A stretch of 64,000 bases of DNA, from the NCBI RefSeq assembly GCF_001660485.1, contig NZ_CP013979.1:3782001-3846000 (forward strand). Reading direction: 5' to 3'. This DNA is from Agromyces aureus (GTDB lineage Bacteria; Actinomycetota; Actinomycetes; Actinomycetales; Microbacteriaceae). Under the pieces are notes generated by a model. That model was not told where the DNA came from and ran no database searches. It worked only from the letters and a program-made list of their open reading frames with translations. Made by a program: the position numbers and the translations under genes. Below, one piece after another: positions 34,737-42,715 of this stretch (positions are counted from its first letter, which is position 1; the number at the start of each line of letters is the position of its first letter).

Positions 34737-35915
34737 TCAGGCCAGCGCGAACCGCAGTTCGGCCACGGCGGGTTCCTTCCAGCCCTCGCCGAGGTCGTCG
34801 CCGCGCACGGTGACGACCTTGCCACCCTTCGCGATCACGAGCATCGCCAACTGCGGCAGCAGGTCGCCGGCGGGGGTTCCGTCGGCGAGCGCGTCGCCCG
34901 TGCCGTTGCCACTCGCGAACTCGACGGCCCCGGTCTCCCGATCGAGCGTGCCGTTGACCGAGGTCGTGAAGTCGAACCAGAGCGTCTCGACCGCACCGTC
35001 GGCCGCGAGGCGCGCGATGGCCGCGAGGTCGCGTTCGACCCGGCCCGCAGTGCCCTCGGCGAGCGTGTCGAGCGCCTCGGCGGCCTCGGCGACGTTGAGG
35101 CGCGAGAGCTGCTCGCGCAGGGCGGCGTCGATCTCCGAGGCGCCGAGGCGGTCGGGCGAACCGGCCACGCCGACGGTGCGGCGGCCGTTGCGCGAGCGAT
35201 CGAGGAACGCGCTCAGCAGCGGTTCGGCCGCGAAGACGAACAGCGGCACCCGGCCGTCGGGGTCGATGGCGGCGAGTTCGTGCTTGGTCGCGTCGGCGAT
35301 GCGCTTGGCGTAGATGTCGAGCAGCTTCTTGCCGCGCTCGTCGCCGACCTCGCCGCGGTCGCCGTGCTGGCCGCCTCGCGGGCTGTGCTCATTGGGTTCG
35401 CGGTTGGTCGCCGCATCGAGGTTCGCCGGGTGCGACGGGTCGGTCTCGAGATGCGACGCCCGGGCGGTGGGCGTGGCGTGCCACAGCGCCCACTCGTTCG
35501 ACGAGAGTGTCAGCGCGAAGGCCTCCTGGTCCTGGCTGGGCGCGCGCAGCAACTGCCCGAGCGTGAAGTGCGAGCCGACGTGCCAGGCATCGTCGAGTCG
35601 GTTCGGCAGCACGAACACCTCGGTGAATCCGGGTGCGACGAAGATCGCGAGCGAACGTGAGAGCCCGCCCCAGAGGACGAAGTCGCCCAGCACGCCGTCG
35701 CGTTCGCGGCGGAGTGCATCGAGTTCGGATGTCGGAGCGCCACCCTGCTTGACCTGGTCGATCGCGTGATCGAACGCGCTCTTGACCGAGACCTCGGCCC
35801 GTTCGCGTTCGTTCACCACCGGCGAGGTCGACGCGTAGATCGTGATGGCCGGATGGTGCGGGCCGGCCAGTGCTGCGAAATCGGCGCCGGTGGGCAGTTC
35901 GTGATGTACCGTCAT
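34737..35915 (-). CDS. baeRF-like (archaeo-eukaryotic release factor-type) protein
   Basis: A 392-residue protein with the layout of the bacterial eRF1-like (baeRF) families: an N-terminal mixed domain (AITIYASTSPVVNERERAEV), a middle region with GRVPLFVFAAEPLLSAFLD and a C-terminal eRF1 domain 3-like part (VETLWFDFTTSVNGTLDRET, quoted in part). A hydrophilic Asn/His/Gly-rich insertion lies near 165-190. Family members are predicted to act at ribosomes. A GGAGGAAAC ribosome site and an upstream TAGGCT box support the start. Assignment rests on general layout only. Confidence 0.62.
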   Translation of the reverse strand: MTVHHELPTGADFAALAGPHHPAITIYASTSPVVNERERAEVSVKSAFDHAIDQVKQGGAPTSELDALRRERDGVLGDFVLWGGLSRSLAIFVAPGFTEVFVLPNRLDDAWHVGSHFTLGQLLRAPSQDQEAFALTLSSNEWALWHATPTARASHLETDPSHPANLDAATNREPNEHSPRGGQHGDRGEVGDERGKKLLDIYAKRIADATKHELAAIDPDGRVPLFVFAAEPLLSAFLDRSRNGRRTVGVAGSPDRLGASEIDAALREQLSRLNVAEAAEALDTLAEGTAGRVERDLAAIARLAADGAVETLWFDFTTSVNGTLDRETGAVEFASGNGTGDALADGTPAGDLLPQLAMLVIAKGGKVVTVRGDDLGEGWKEPAVAELRFALA

Positions 35916-35963
35916 GCGTTTCCTCCCCCGTGGAACGATGCGACGACGACGTCGCAGACCCCC

Positions 35964-35969
35964 AGCCTA
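35964..35969 (-). promoter_or_regulatory. -10 box TAGGCT for the baeRF-like gene
   Basis: TAGGCT on the minus strand 48 bases before the start; gives a leader of about 41 bases with a GGAGGAAAC ribosome site. Confidence 0.5.
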
Positions 35970-36064
35970 TGGAGGTGGCGGGGGCGCGCGACACCCCCAA
36001 GCAGGGAACGCTCAGCCGGTTCGGCAGAGCATGGTCGGCGCCGCCGGGTCACGGCGCGGCCGGG

Positions 36065-37408
36065 TCACGGCGCCGTCGTGACCGGAGCCCCGTCGGACTC
36101 GCGCTCCCACTCGCGCACGGCGCGTGCCGCGATGAACGGCGCACGCTGCTCGGCCCACTCGTCGACGGCGGCGAGTTCGGCCTCCTCCTGCTTGGCGACG
36201 AACGCGTCGGCGACGCGCCGGCCCGATTCGCGGCGGAGCCCGGCCCGGTACTCGGCGACGTCGAGCCTCGGCGCCGATTCGTCGCGCGCGGCGCGCAGCC
36301 GTTCGCCCGCGCGCTCGCGCTCGGCGGCGACGATCGTGTCATCGGTGATCCGGGCGACCTCGTCGTACGCGGTCGGGGCCATCAGGTTCTGCAGGGTCTT
36401 GGTGAGCACGGGCATGAGCTCGATGCACACGAACAGCAGGGCGATCATGAGGTGCGCGAACCCGAGCACGCCGTTGCGCTCGCCGATGCGCCACAACGCG
36501 TCGAGGCGGGCGAGCATGCCGGTGCTCTGATCGGCGGCCGCGTCGTATCGGGCCGCCTCGAGGTCGCGTGCCGCGGTCAGGCGCTCGAGGTCGGCGCTGT
36601 CGGCCGCGAGGGTCTGCTCGGCCTGCGCGATCGCCGCGACCGAGCCGGTCTCGATGCGCGCCTCGGCCTGGGCCTTCGCCTCGGCCTCTGCCGCCTTCGC
36701 GGCGTCGAGGGCCGCGAGCTTGCCGTCGCGATCGAGCTTCTTCGACTGCGTGATGGGACCGTCGCCGACGATGCCGGTGCCCCCGGTGCCGTCGAGCTCG
36801 GCGAGCCAGACGCGGTTCGCCTCGTCGTAGGCCGCCTGCGCCGCCGCGGTCGCGGCCTGCGCGGCGACGTAGTCGGCGTCGCCGGCCAGCGCGGCCCGCC
36901 CGCCGTCGGCGAGGAGCGCGCGCTGCGCCGCGACGCTCTCGGTCAGCGCCGGGATCTCGGCGTAGCGGGGGTCGGCGGCGAGCTGTTCCTCGAACGCCTG
37001 CTTCGCCTCGAGCACCATGACCTCGGTCTCGGCGGCGATCTCGCGCTCGAACACCTGGAGGGTGAGCGGGGTCGCGACGACCACGCCGATCACGAGCGCG
37101 AGCGCCACGCGCGGCAGCGCGAGCAGCAGGTTCGCCGAGGCCTTGGGCTGTCGGGGCATGCCGACGACGAGCATGCGATCGATCGCGAGGATCACGAGGC
37201 CCCAGCAGAAGCCGACGAGCACGGCGACCCAGATGGGCGCGGTGAGGGCCATCGCGAGCGCGAACGAGGCCGCGGCCGCCGAGACGGCCGCCGTCGCGAT
37301 GAGCACGAGGCCCATCGCGAGGTACCGCTGCCGCTGGCCGGGTGCCAGGTCGAGCACGTCGGGTCGGGCCCCGCCGAAGGTCGCGAGTCTGTCACCGAGC
37401 CGGCTCAT
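36065..37408 (-). CDS. DUF4407 membrane protein with coiled-coil loop
   Basis: A 447-residue DUF4407 protein: two helix pairs near the N terminus (about 30-75 and 100-125), a long cytoplasmic or extracytoplasmic coiled coil rich in Ala/Glu/Lys (about 130-300) and a fourth helix (about 315-340, GVLGFAHLMIALLFVCIELM) before a charged C-terminal tail. This plan is typical of the family, whose function is unknown. The ATG (MSRLGDR) follows GGGGGCAGG; an in-frame GTG at 37441 would add 11 residues. Confidence 0.85.
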   Translation of the reverse strand: MSRLGDRLATFGGARPDVLDLAPGQRQRYLAMGLVLIATAAVSAAAASFALAMALTAPIWVAVLVGFCWGLVILAIDRMLVVGMPRQPKASANLLLALPRVALALVIGVVVATPLTLQVFEREIAAETEVMVLEAKQAFEEQLAADPRYAEIPALTESVAAQRALLADGGRAALAGDADYVAAQAATAAAQAAYDEANRVWLAELDGTGGTGIVGDGPITQSKKLDRDGKLAALDAAKAAEAEAKAQAEARIETGSVAAIAQAEQTLAADSADLERLTAARDLEAARYDAAADQSTGMLARLDALWRIGERNGVLGFAHLMIALLFVCIELMPVLTKTLQNLMAPTAYDEVARITDDTIVAAERERAGERLRAARDESAPRLDVAEYRAGLRRESGRRVADAFVAKQEEAELAAVDEWAEQRAPFIAARAVREWERESDGAPVTTAP

Positions 37409-37529
37409 CCTGCCCCCGATCCGTATCCCGGATCGGTCCACCCCGGCCCGTCCGGCTCGACACGTTACTCCCCGGGGCGATGCGCGTCACTGGGGGAATC
37501 CCCCCAACCGACCCTGACGAACCCGACGT

Positions 37530-37575
37530 GGTTTCGAGACGCGTCGCCGCTCCGCGTCGGCGCTCCTCAACCAGC
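37530..37575. repeat. solitary REP-like element (same family as the GIY-YIG arrays)
   Basis: A single 46-bp unit with the conserved ends GGTTTCGAGACGCGTC and GGCGCTCCTCAACCAGC but a different centre (GCCGCTCCGCGTC). It lies between the DUF4407 start and the end of the FAD oxidoreductase gene. Confidence 0.85.
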
Positions 37576-37609
37576 GTGCTCGTGCTCGAGACGCGCAGAA
37601 CGGATGCGC

Positions 37610-39133
37610 TCAGCGGCGCACGGGGTGGTTCGAGCGGATCAATCCGGCGGGGTCGACCGCGAGCTTGACCGCGCGCAGGCGGTGCACGCGCTCACCCCAG
37701 AGCTGCTCGGCCGACCGGGCGTGCTCGGCGAAGTTCAGGTACTCCACCGGCGCGCGCCACGGCTCGATGCGCGAGAACAGCCGCCCGAGCGAGGCCACAA
37801 GCCCGTCGCCGATGCCCGGCATCGGGATGCCGGTCGCGAAGACGAGGTACTGCGCGTCGAAGCCCGAGACGACACCCGGGGCGGGCACGTCGTGCTCCTC
37901 GGTGAGGGCGAGCGCGGCATCGGGGTCGAGCGCGCCGCCGAGGTGGCGGAGCTCGGCCACGAGCAGCGCGGTGTCGGCGCCGGGGCCGACCGCGTCGAGG
38001 AACGCGCGCACGGTCGCGGGCGCGAGCTCGGAGAGCATCATGCCGTCGCCGTACCCGGGCGTCGGCTCCGGCGGGTCCATGTGCAGCGCCAGCAGGTCGG
38101 CGACCGGCTGCGGGTGCACGGTGTCGATCTCGGGCGAGAGCGCGCGGAGCGGCGCGAGCAGTTCGTCGGCGCGCTCGGGGCTCTCCTGGCAGACGGCCTC
38201 GACGATCACGAGCGAACGTCCGGAGAGGAACGGCGGCAGCTCGGGCAGCGGCGGCAGGCGCAGCACGCGTGCGGTCGAGGTGACGCTGTCGGGCAGTCCG
38301 CCGGTCCAGGCGGCCCACGTCTGCAGCACGTCCTCCGCGGCATCCAGCGGCCAGAGCATCATGCCCGCGACGACCTCGGTGATCGGGAAGAGGCGGAACT
38401 CGAGCGCGGTCACCACGCCGAAGTCGCCGCCGCCGCCGCGGATCGCCCAGAACAGGTCGGCGTCGTGCTCGTCGTCGACCCGGCGCAGCACGCCGTCGGC
38501 GGTCACGATCTCGGCCGCGAGCACCTGGTTCGCGGCGAGCCCGTGCGAGCGGGCGAGCCAGCTCACGCCGCCGCCGAGGGTGTAGCCCATGACGCCGACG
38601 TCGTGCGACGATCCGGCGAGCGCGGCCAGGCCGTACGGGGCCGCGGCGGCGACCACGTCGCCCCACTGCGCACCGGGTTCGATGCGCGCGACACGCGCCT
38701 CGACGTCGATCTCGACGTCGCGCAACTCGTGCATGCGCAGCAGCACGACCTCGGAGAAGTCCGCCTGCGCGGCGAGCGGGGCGGCATTGTGGCCGGTGGA
38801 CTGGGCGGCGACGCCGAGCCCGGCGGCCGCGGCGGCACGCACGGTCTCGACGGCGTCGGACGTGCTCGCGGCCACGACGACCGCGGCGGGGCGCTGGTCG
38901 ACCGCGAGGTTCCAGGCGAGCCGATCGGCGTCCCAGCCGGGGTCGCCGGGCAGGCTCAGGCGACCGTCGAGCCGGGCGGCGAGCCCCGAGAGCTCGTGGC
39001 GGATGCGGGCCGACGCGAGGTCGACGACGGGGGTGATCGGCGCGGAAGACGGACCCGACACGTCGACGAGCGACGAGACGGATTCCGCTGGCACCGAGGC
39101 GCGCGAGGCGGCGCCGGACACGGGGGTGTTCAC
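37610..39133 (-). CDS. FAD-linked oxidoreductase (PCMH / berberine-bridge type)
   Basis: A 507-residue PCMH-type flavoprotein. The FAD domain shows QRPAAVVVAASTSDAVETVR, AAQSTGHNAAPL (His site for covalent FAD), GSSHDVGVMGYTLGGGVSW and FWAIRGGGGDFGVVTALEFR; the C-terminal PAEYLNF-like segment is APVEYLNFAEH. Such enzymes oxidise alcohols, sugars or phenolics with oxygen. GTG start chosen from an AAAGGA site six bases upstream; the longer open frame is not conserved. Divergent from an LLM enzyme gene. Confidence 0.88.
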   Translation of the reverse strand: MNTPVSGAASRASVPAESVSSLVDVSGPSSAPITPVVDLASARIRHELSGLAARLDGRLSLPGDPGWDADRLAWNLAVDQRPAAVVVAASTSDAVETVRAAAAAGLGVAAQSTGHNAAPLAAQADFSEVVLLRMHELRDVEIDVEARVARIEPGAQWGDVVAAAAPYGLAALAGSSHDVGVMGYTLGGGVSWLARSHGLAANQVLAAEIVTADGVLRRVDDEHDADLFWAIRGGGGDFGVVTALEFRLFPITEVVAGMMLWPLDAAEDVLQTWAAWTGGLPDSVTSTARVLRLPPLPELPPFLSGRSLVIVEAVCQESPERADELLAPLRALSPEIDTVHPQPVADLLALHMDPPEPTPGYGDGMMLSELAPATVRAFLDAVGPGADTALLVAELRHLGGALDPDAALALTEEHDVPAPGVVSGFDAQYLVFATGIPMPGIGDGLVASLGRLFSRIEPWRAPVEYLNFAEHARSAEQLWGERVHRLRAVKLAVDPAGLIRSNHPVRR

Positions 39134-39307
39134 TGGTGGTTCCTTTCGATGGGGTCGCGCCGCGGGCCCTGGCCCCACTCGGTGAGGCGGACGGCCGCGG
39201 GACTTCCCATCGGCACGCACGAACGCAAGACCCCATACAACGGCGACGGGCGGCGGCGCGCGCCAGTGGAACCCCTGCGATCTCCTCAGGGTTATCCCGA
39301 GGCGCAC

Positions 39308-39327
39308 CGGATGCCGCGGCATCCGGA
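39308..39327. repeat. 20-bp perfect palindrome made of two GCGGCATCCG motifs
   Basis: CCGGATGCCG-CGGCATCCGG between two divergent oxidoreductase genes. It is two abutting copies of the window-wide decamer, head to head. Similar full palindromes occur at 7048-7065 and 27535-27552. Confidence 0.8.
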
Positions 39328-39360
39328 ATACCGAGGCTCACCCGCTCGTTGAACCAGGCG

Positions 39361-40419
39361 ATGTCTGAAACCCTGCGCCTGTCCGTGCTCGATCTCGTTC
39401 CCGTGCGGAGCGGCCAGACCAGTGCGGGGGCCGTCGCGGCATCCGTCGGTCTCGCGAAGCTCGCCGACCGCCTGGGCTACACCCGCTACTGGTTCGCCGA
39501 GCACCACAACATGCGCTCGGTCGCCTCGACGACGCCGCCCGTGCTCATCGCCGCGACCGTCGCGCAGACCGAGCGCATTCGCGTCGGGTCCGGCGGCGTC
39601 ATGCTGCCGAACCACGCGCCGTTCGTCGTCGCCGAGCAGTTCGCCGCGCTCGAGGCCATCGCACCGGGCCGCATCGACCTCGGCCTCGGCCGTGCGCCGG
39701 GCAGCGACCCCGTCATCACGCAGCTGCTGCGCATCTCGGGCCCGACGGCCGACGTCGACCGGTTCCCCGATCACATCGCCGACATCCTGAGCCTCGTCTC
39801 GCCCGACGGCGCGACGCTGCGCCTCACGAGCGGACGCGAGTACGCGATCACGGCGACGCCCGCGGCGGCCGGGGTTCCGCTCGTGTGGCTGCTCGGGTCG
39901 AGCGACTACTCGGCGAAGCTCGCCGCCTCGCTGGGGCTGCCCTACGTGTTCGCCAACCACTTCTCGGGCGAGGGCCTCGAACGCGCGCTCGAGCTGTACC
40001 GCACCGAGTACCAGCCGAGCGAGGCGCACCCGACGCCCCAGACGTTCCTCACGGCGAACGCGTCGGTCGCCCCGACGCTCGACGAGGCCCGCGCCCGGGC
40101 CCTGCCGCAGCTGCGCGCCATGGCCCGCCTGCACTCCGGCCGCCCGATGCGCGAGCTCGAGACCGTCGAGGAGGCGCAGTCGGCGGCTGCCGACTCGGCG
40201 GTCGACCAGGTCATCGCCGGCATGGAGCGACGCTGGATCATCGGCGACCCGGTGGCCGCGGCATCCGAACTGCGCACCCTCGCGACCCGCCACGGCATCG
40301 ACGAGATCATGATCTCGCCCATCGCGGGCTCGTACGCGACCGAGGCGACGGATGCCGCACCCGGCCGCGAGCAGACCCTCGCGCTGCTGGCCGAGCAGGT
40401 GCTGCCGCCGATCGAGTAG
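39361..40419 (+). CDS. LLM-class flavin-dependent oxidoreductase (MsnO8-like)
   Basis: A 352-residue bacterial luciferase-like enzyme: LSVLDLVPVRSGQTSAGAV at the start, YWFAEHHNMRSVASTTPPVL, IRVGSGGVMLPNHAP and LGRAPGSDP are marker segments of the MsnO8-type group. It uses reduced FMN; substrate unknown. The ATG at 39361 begins the fold. Codon pattern and GCGGCATCCG copies (near 39437 and 40258) match the host. Single-gene unit with a hairpin terminator downstream. Confidence 0.9.
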   Translation: MSETLRLSVLDLVPVRSGQTSAGAVAASVGLAKLADRLGYTRYWFAEHHNMRSVASTTPPVLIAATVAQTERIRVGSGGVMLPNHAPFVVAEQFAALEAIAPGRIDLGLGRAPGSDPVITQLLRISGPTADVDRFPDHIADILSLVSPDGATLRLTSGREYAITATPAAAGVPLVWLLGSSDYSAKLAASLGLPYVFANHFSGEGLERALELYRTEYQPSEAHPTPQTFLTANASVAPTLDEARARALPQLRAMARLHSGRPMRELETVEEAQSAAADSAVDQVIAGMERRWIIGDPVAAASELRTLATRHGIDEIMISPIAGSYATEATDAAPGREQTLALLAEQVLPPIE

Positions 40420-40430
40420 CCGCGCCCGCC

Positions 40431-40454
40431 GGTCGAGGAGGGCGGCGTCTCGAT
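40431..40454. repeat. possible degenerate REP-like remnant
   Basis: GGTCGAGGAG followed by GCGTCTCGAT keeps the two outer blocks of the inverted REP-like unit, but the centre is deleted. Could be chance. Confidence 0.25.
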
Positions 40455-40480
40455 CGGCATGTGCGCCCGCGCACGTGACG

Positions 40481-40517
40481 ACGCCCGCACGACGTGAGTC
40501 GTGCGGGCGTTCTGTTT
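40481..40517. terminator. terminator hairpin after the LLM gene
   Basis: Thirteen-base perfect arms (40481-40493 and 40498-40510) with a GTGA loop, followed by TCTGTTT on the plus strand. Lies between convergent genes. Confidence 0.85.
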
Positions 40518-40552
40518 ACGGCGGGGTGAGCCTGACTGCGGGGTGAGCGTGC

Positions 40553-40969
40553 TCAGGCCGCGAGGCCGAGGCGCCGCAGGTCGTCGCCGGTGGCGCCGTA
40601 CTCGGATCCGGCCTCGACGACGTACTCGCGAGGAACCCTGGCCGCGTTCTGCACCCTGGCCTCCTTGCCGACCTGGGCGAAGGGGCCCACGACGGCACTG
40701 CGACCGACGACCGCGCGCTGTCCGACGCGGGCGCTCACGCCCACGACCGCACGCTCGGCGACGATCGCTCCGGCCTCGACCCATCCGCCGTGCTCGATGC
40801 GCGCTCCGCGCTGCACCTCGGCTCCGGGGTCGACGTACGCCGTCGGGTCGACGAAGGCGCTCGGGTCGACCTTCGCCGTCGTCGAGACGAGGCCACGGCC
40901 GTTCGCGTGCTTGCGGTAGCGACGCAGGACCCCGGCTTCGTCTTCGAACTCGACGTAACTGATTCCCAC
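40553..40969 (-). CDS. hexapeptide-repeat (left-handed beta helix) protein
   Basis: A 138-residue protein whose residues 30-115 form about ten imperfect hexapeptide turns (VDPSAFVDPTAYVDPGAEV, IVAERAVVGVSARVGQRAVV), the signature of a left-handed beta helix as in acyltransferases and gamma-carbonic anhydrases. There is no obvious catalytic His, so it may be structural. GTG start chosen because GGGAGGA lies just upstream. Function unknown. Confidence 0.75.
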   Translation of the reverse strand: MGISYVEFEDEAGVLRRYRKHANGRGLVSTTAKVDPSAFVDPTAYVDPGAEVQRGARIEHGGWVEAGAIVAERAVVGVSARVGQRAVVGRSAVVGPFAQVGKEARVQNAARVPREYVVEAGSEYGATGDDLRRLGLAA

Positions 40970-41268
40970 GTTGTCCTCCCTCCGGCGCGGGGTCTTCCGC
41001 ACCCGGACATTGGTACAACACCGCAGATCGGCGTCGCATTCCCGGACGCGGGCGGCGTCGGTCGGCCACGGATGCGGGCCTCCGATGCCGGCCACGCGCA
41101 CGGTTTCTCAGTGCCTGCCCTGATTCGCCCGGGTGCCAGCACCGAGATCGTGGGAAATCGGTGGCGAGCGGCATCCGCACGTGGCTAGCGTCGCCCCTCG
41201 TGCCGCGTGTTCAGCGGCATGCGGCCGGTGCGTCCGCCCGGTTCGCCGCCTCCGTCGAAGAGATCCGC

Positions 41269-42597
41269 ATGTCGAACTACCTGCTCTGCTCCAACCCGAT
41301 CCAGGGACACGTCGCCCCGATCGTGGCCATCGCCGGCGACCTCGTGTCGCGCGGCCACCGCGTCACCGTGCTGACCGGTTCGCGCTTCCGCGATGCGGTC
41401 GAGGCGGTCGGCGCGACCCACCGCGCACTCGGCGGCCTCGCCGACTACGACGACCGCGAGATGCAGCGGCAGCTGCCCGACCGCGACCGGTACCGGGGCA
41501 TCGCCAAGTTGCAGTACGACGTGCAGACGATCTTCGTGAAGACCGTGCCCGACCAGTTCGCCGCGGTCGAGGCCGCGATCGACGAGGTCTCGCCCGACGC
41601 GATCGTCGTCGAGGCGGCGTTCGCGGGCGTGCTGCCACTGCTGCTCGACGGGCGGCGCTCGGGCGGCACGCAGCCGCCGGTGATCGCCGTCGGCGTGCTC
41701 CCGTTCAGCCAGTCCAGCGTGGATGTCGCGCCCTACGGCCTCGGGCTCCTGCCCGCGCCCGGTGCGGCCGGCCGGGTTCGCAACCGGGTGCTGAACGTGC
41801 TCGTGCAGCGCGTCGTGTTCCGCGCGACCCAGAAGCTCGCGAACGACGTGATGCATTCGCTCGGACGCCCGAGCCTGCCGTCGTTCGTGCTCGACCTGTC
41901 CCGACTGCACGAGCGGTTCCTGCAACTCGGCCCCGCCGACTTCGAGCCGCCGCGCCGCGACCTCACGCCGACCGTGCGCTTCGTCGGCACCGTGCTGCCG
42001 CCGGCTCCGGCGACGGGCCCGCTGCCCGAGTGGTGGCCCGAGCTCGACGGCGCCCGCCCCGTCGTGCACGTGACGCAGGGCACGATCGACAACCAAGACC
42101 TCGACCGGCTCATCCGCCCGACCGTGGACGCCCTCGCCGACCGGAACGTGCTCGTGGTCGTCTCGACCGGCGGGCGCCCGGTGGCCGAGCTCGGCGAGCT
42201 GCCGGCCAACGCGCGCGCCGCTGAGTTCCTGCCCTACGACCTGCTCATGCCGAAGACCGATGTGTTCGTCACGAACGCCGGGTACGGCGGTACCCAGTTC
42301 GCGCTGAGCCATGGCGTGCCGATCGTCGCCGCGGGCGACACCGAGGACAAGCCCGAGGTGTCGATGCGCGTCGAGTGGTCGGGCGCCGGGGTGAACCTCC
42401 GCACGGGCACGCCGACGGCGGACGCCGTGCGCAAGGCCGTCGACCGTGTTCTCGCCGACCGCGGATTCACGGACCGCGCGCAGGCCCTGGCCGACGCGAT
42501 CGCCGGGTACGACACGTTCGACCTCATCGAGGCCGAGCTCGAGGCGGCCGTGCTCGCGCACGCATCGCGGAGGCCGGCGGGCACGCCGACCGAGTAA
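41269..42597 (+). CDS. MGT/UGT-family glycosyltransferase
   Basis: A 442-residue GT-B glycosyltransferase of the macrolide/UDP type (GT1). N-terminal acceptor domain from NPIQGHVAPIVAIAGDLVSRG; C-terminal donor domain with VVHVTQGTIDNQDLDRL, AEFLPYDLLMPKTDVFVTNA, GYGGTQFALSHGVPIVAAG (the donor-binding block). It would transfer a sugar to a small molecule, as in detoxification of natural products. ATG at 41269 has a GAAGAGA site; the open frame upstream is not conserved. A possible -10 TAGCGT is at 41186. Confidence 0.88.
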   Translation: MSNYLLCSNPIQGHVAPIVAIAGDLVSRGHRVTVLTGSRFRDAVEAVGATHRALGGLADYDDREMQRQLPDRDRYRGIAKLQYDVQTIFVKTVPDQFAAVEAAIDEVSPDAIVVEAAFAGVLPLLLDGRRSGGTQPPVIAVGVLPFSQSSVDVAPYGLGLLPAPGAAGRVRNRVLNVLVQRVVFRATQKLANDVMHSLGRPSLPSFVLDLSRLHERFLQLGPADFEPPRRDLTPTVRFVGTVLPPAPATGPLPEWWPELDGARPVVHVTQGTIDNQDLDRLIRPTVDALADRNVLVVVSTGGRPVAELGELPANARAAEFLPYDLLMPKTDVFVTNAGYGGTQFALSHGVPIVAAGDTEDKPEVSMRVEWSGAGVNLRTGTPTADAVRKAVDRVLADRGFTDRAQALADAIAGYDTFDLIEAELEAAVLAHASRRPAGTPTE

Positions 42598-42655
42598 CGC
42601 CGAGCGGCCACCGGCCGGCCGGTCCGCACGACGGGGTGTCGCGGCATCCGACACC

Positions 42656-42674
42656 AAAGGTTAGGCTGTCCTAA
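42656..42674 (+). promoter_or_regulatory. DtxR/IdeR-like iron box overlapping the -10 region
   Basis: The 19 bases 42656-42674 (AAAGGTTAGGCTGTCCTAA) match the IdeR consensus TTAGGTTAGSCTAACCTWA at 15 positions; mismatches are at 1, 2, 13 and 14. The inner TTAGG..CCTAA is a clear inverted repeat. TAGGCT (42662-42667) inside it can serve as the -10 box. In this layout iron-loaded DtxR would exclude RNA polymerase. It is placed 41 bases before the ECF ATPase gene. Confidence 0.75.
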
Positions 42675-42715
42675 GCCGATCGCTCGGCGAGCCCCCTCCA
42701 CCTGCCGCTCCGGCC

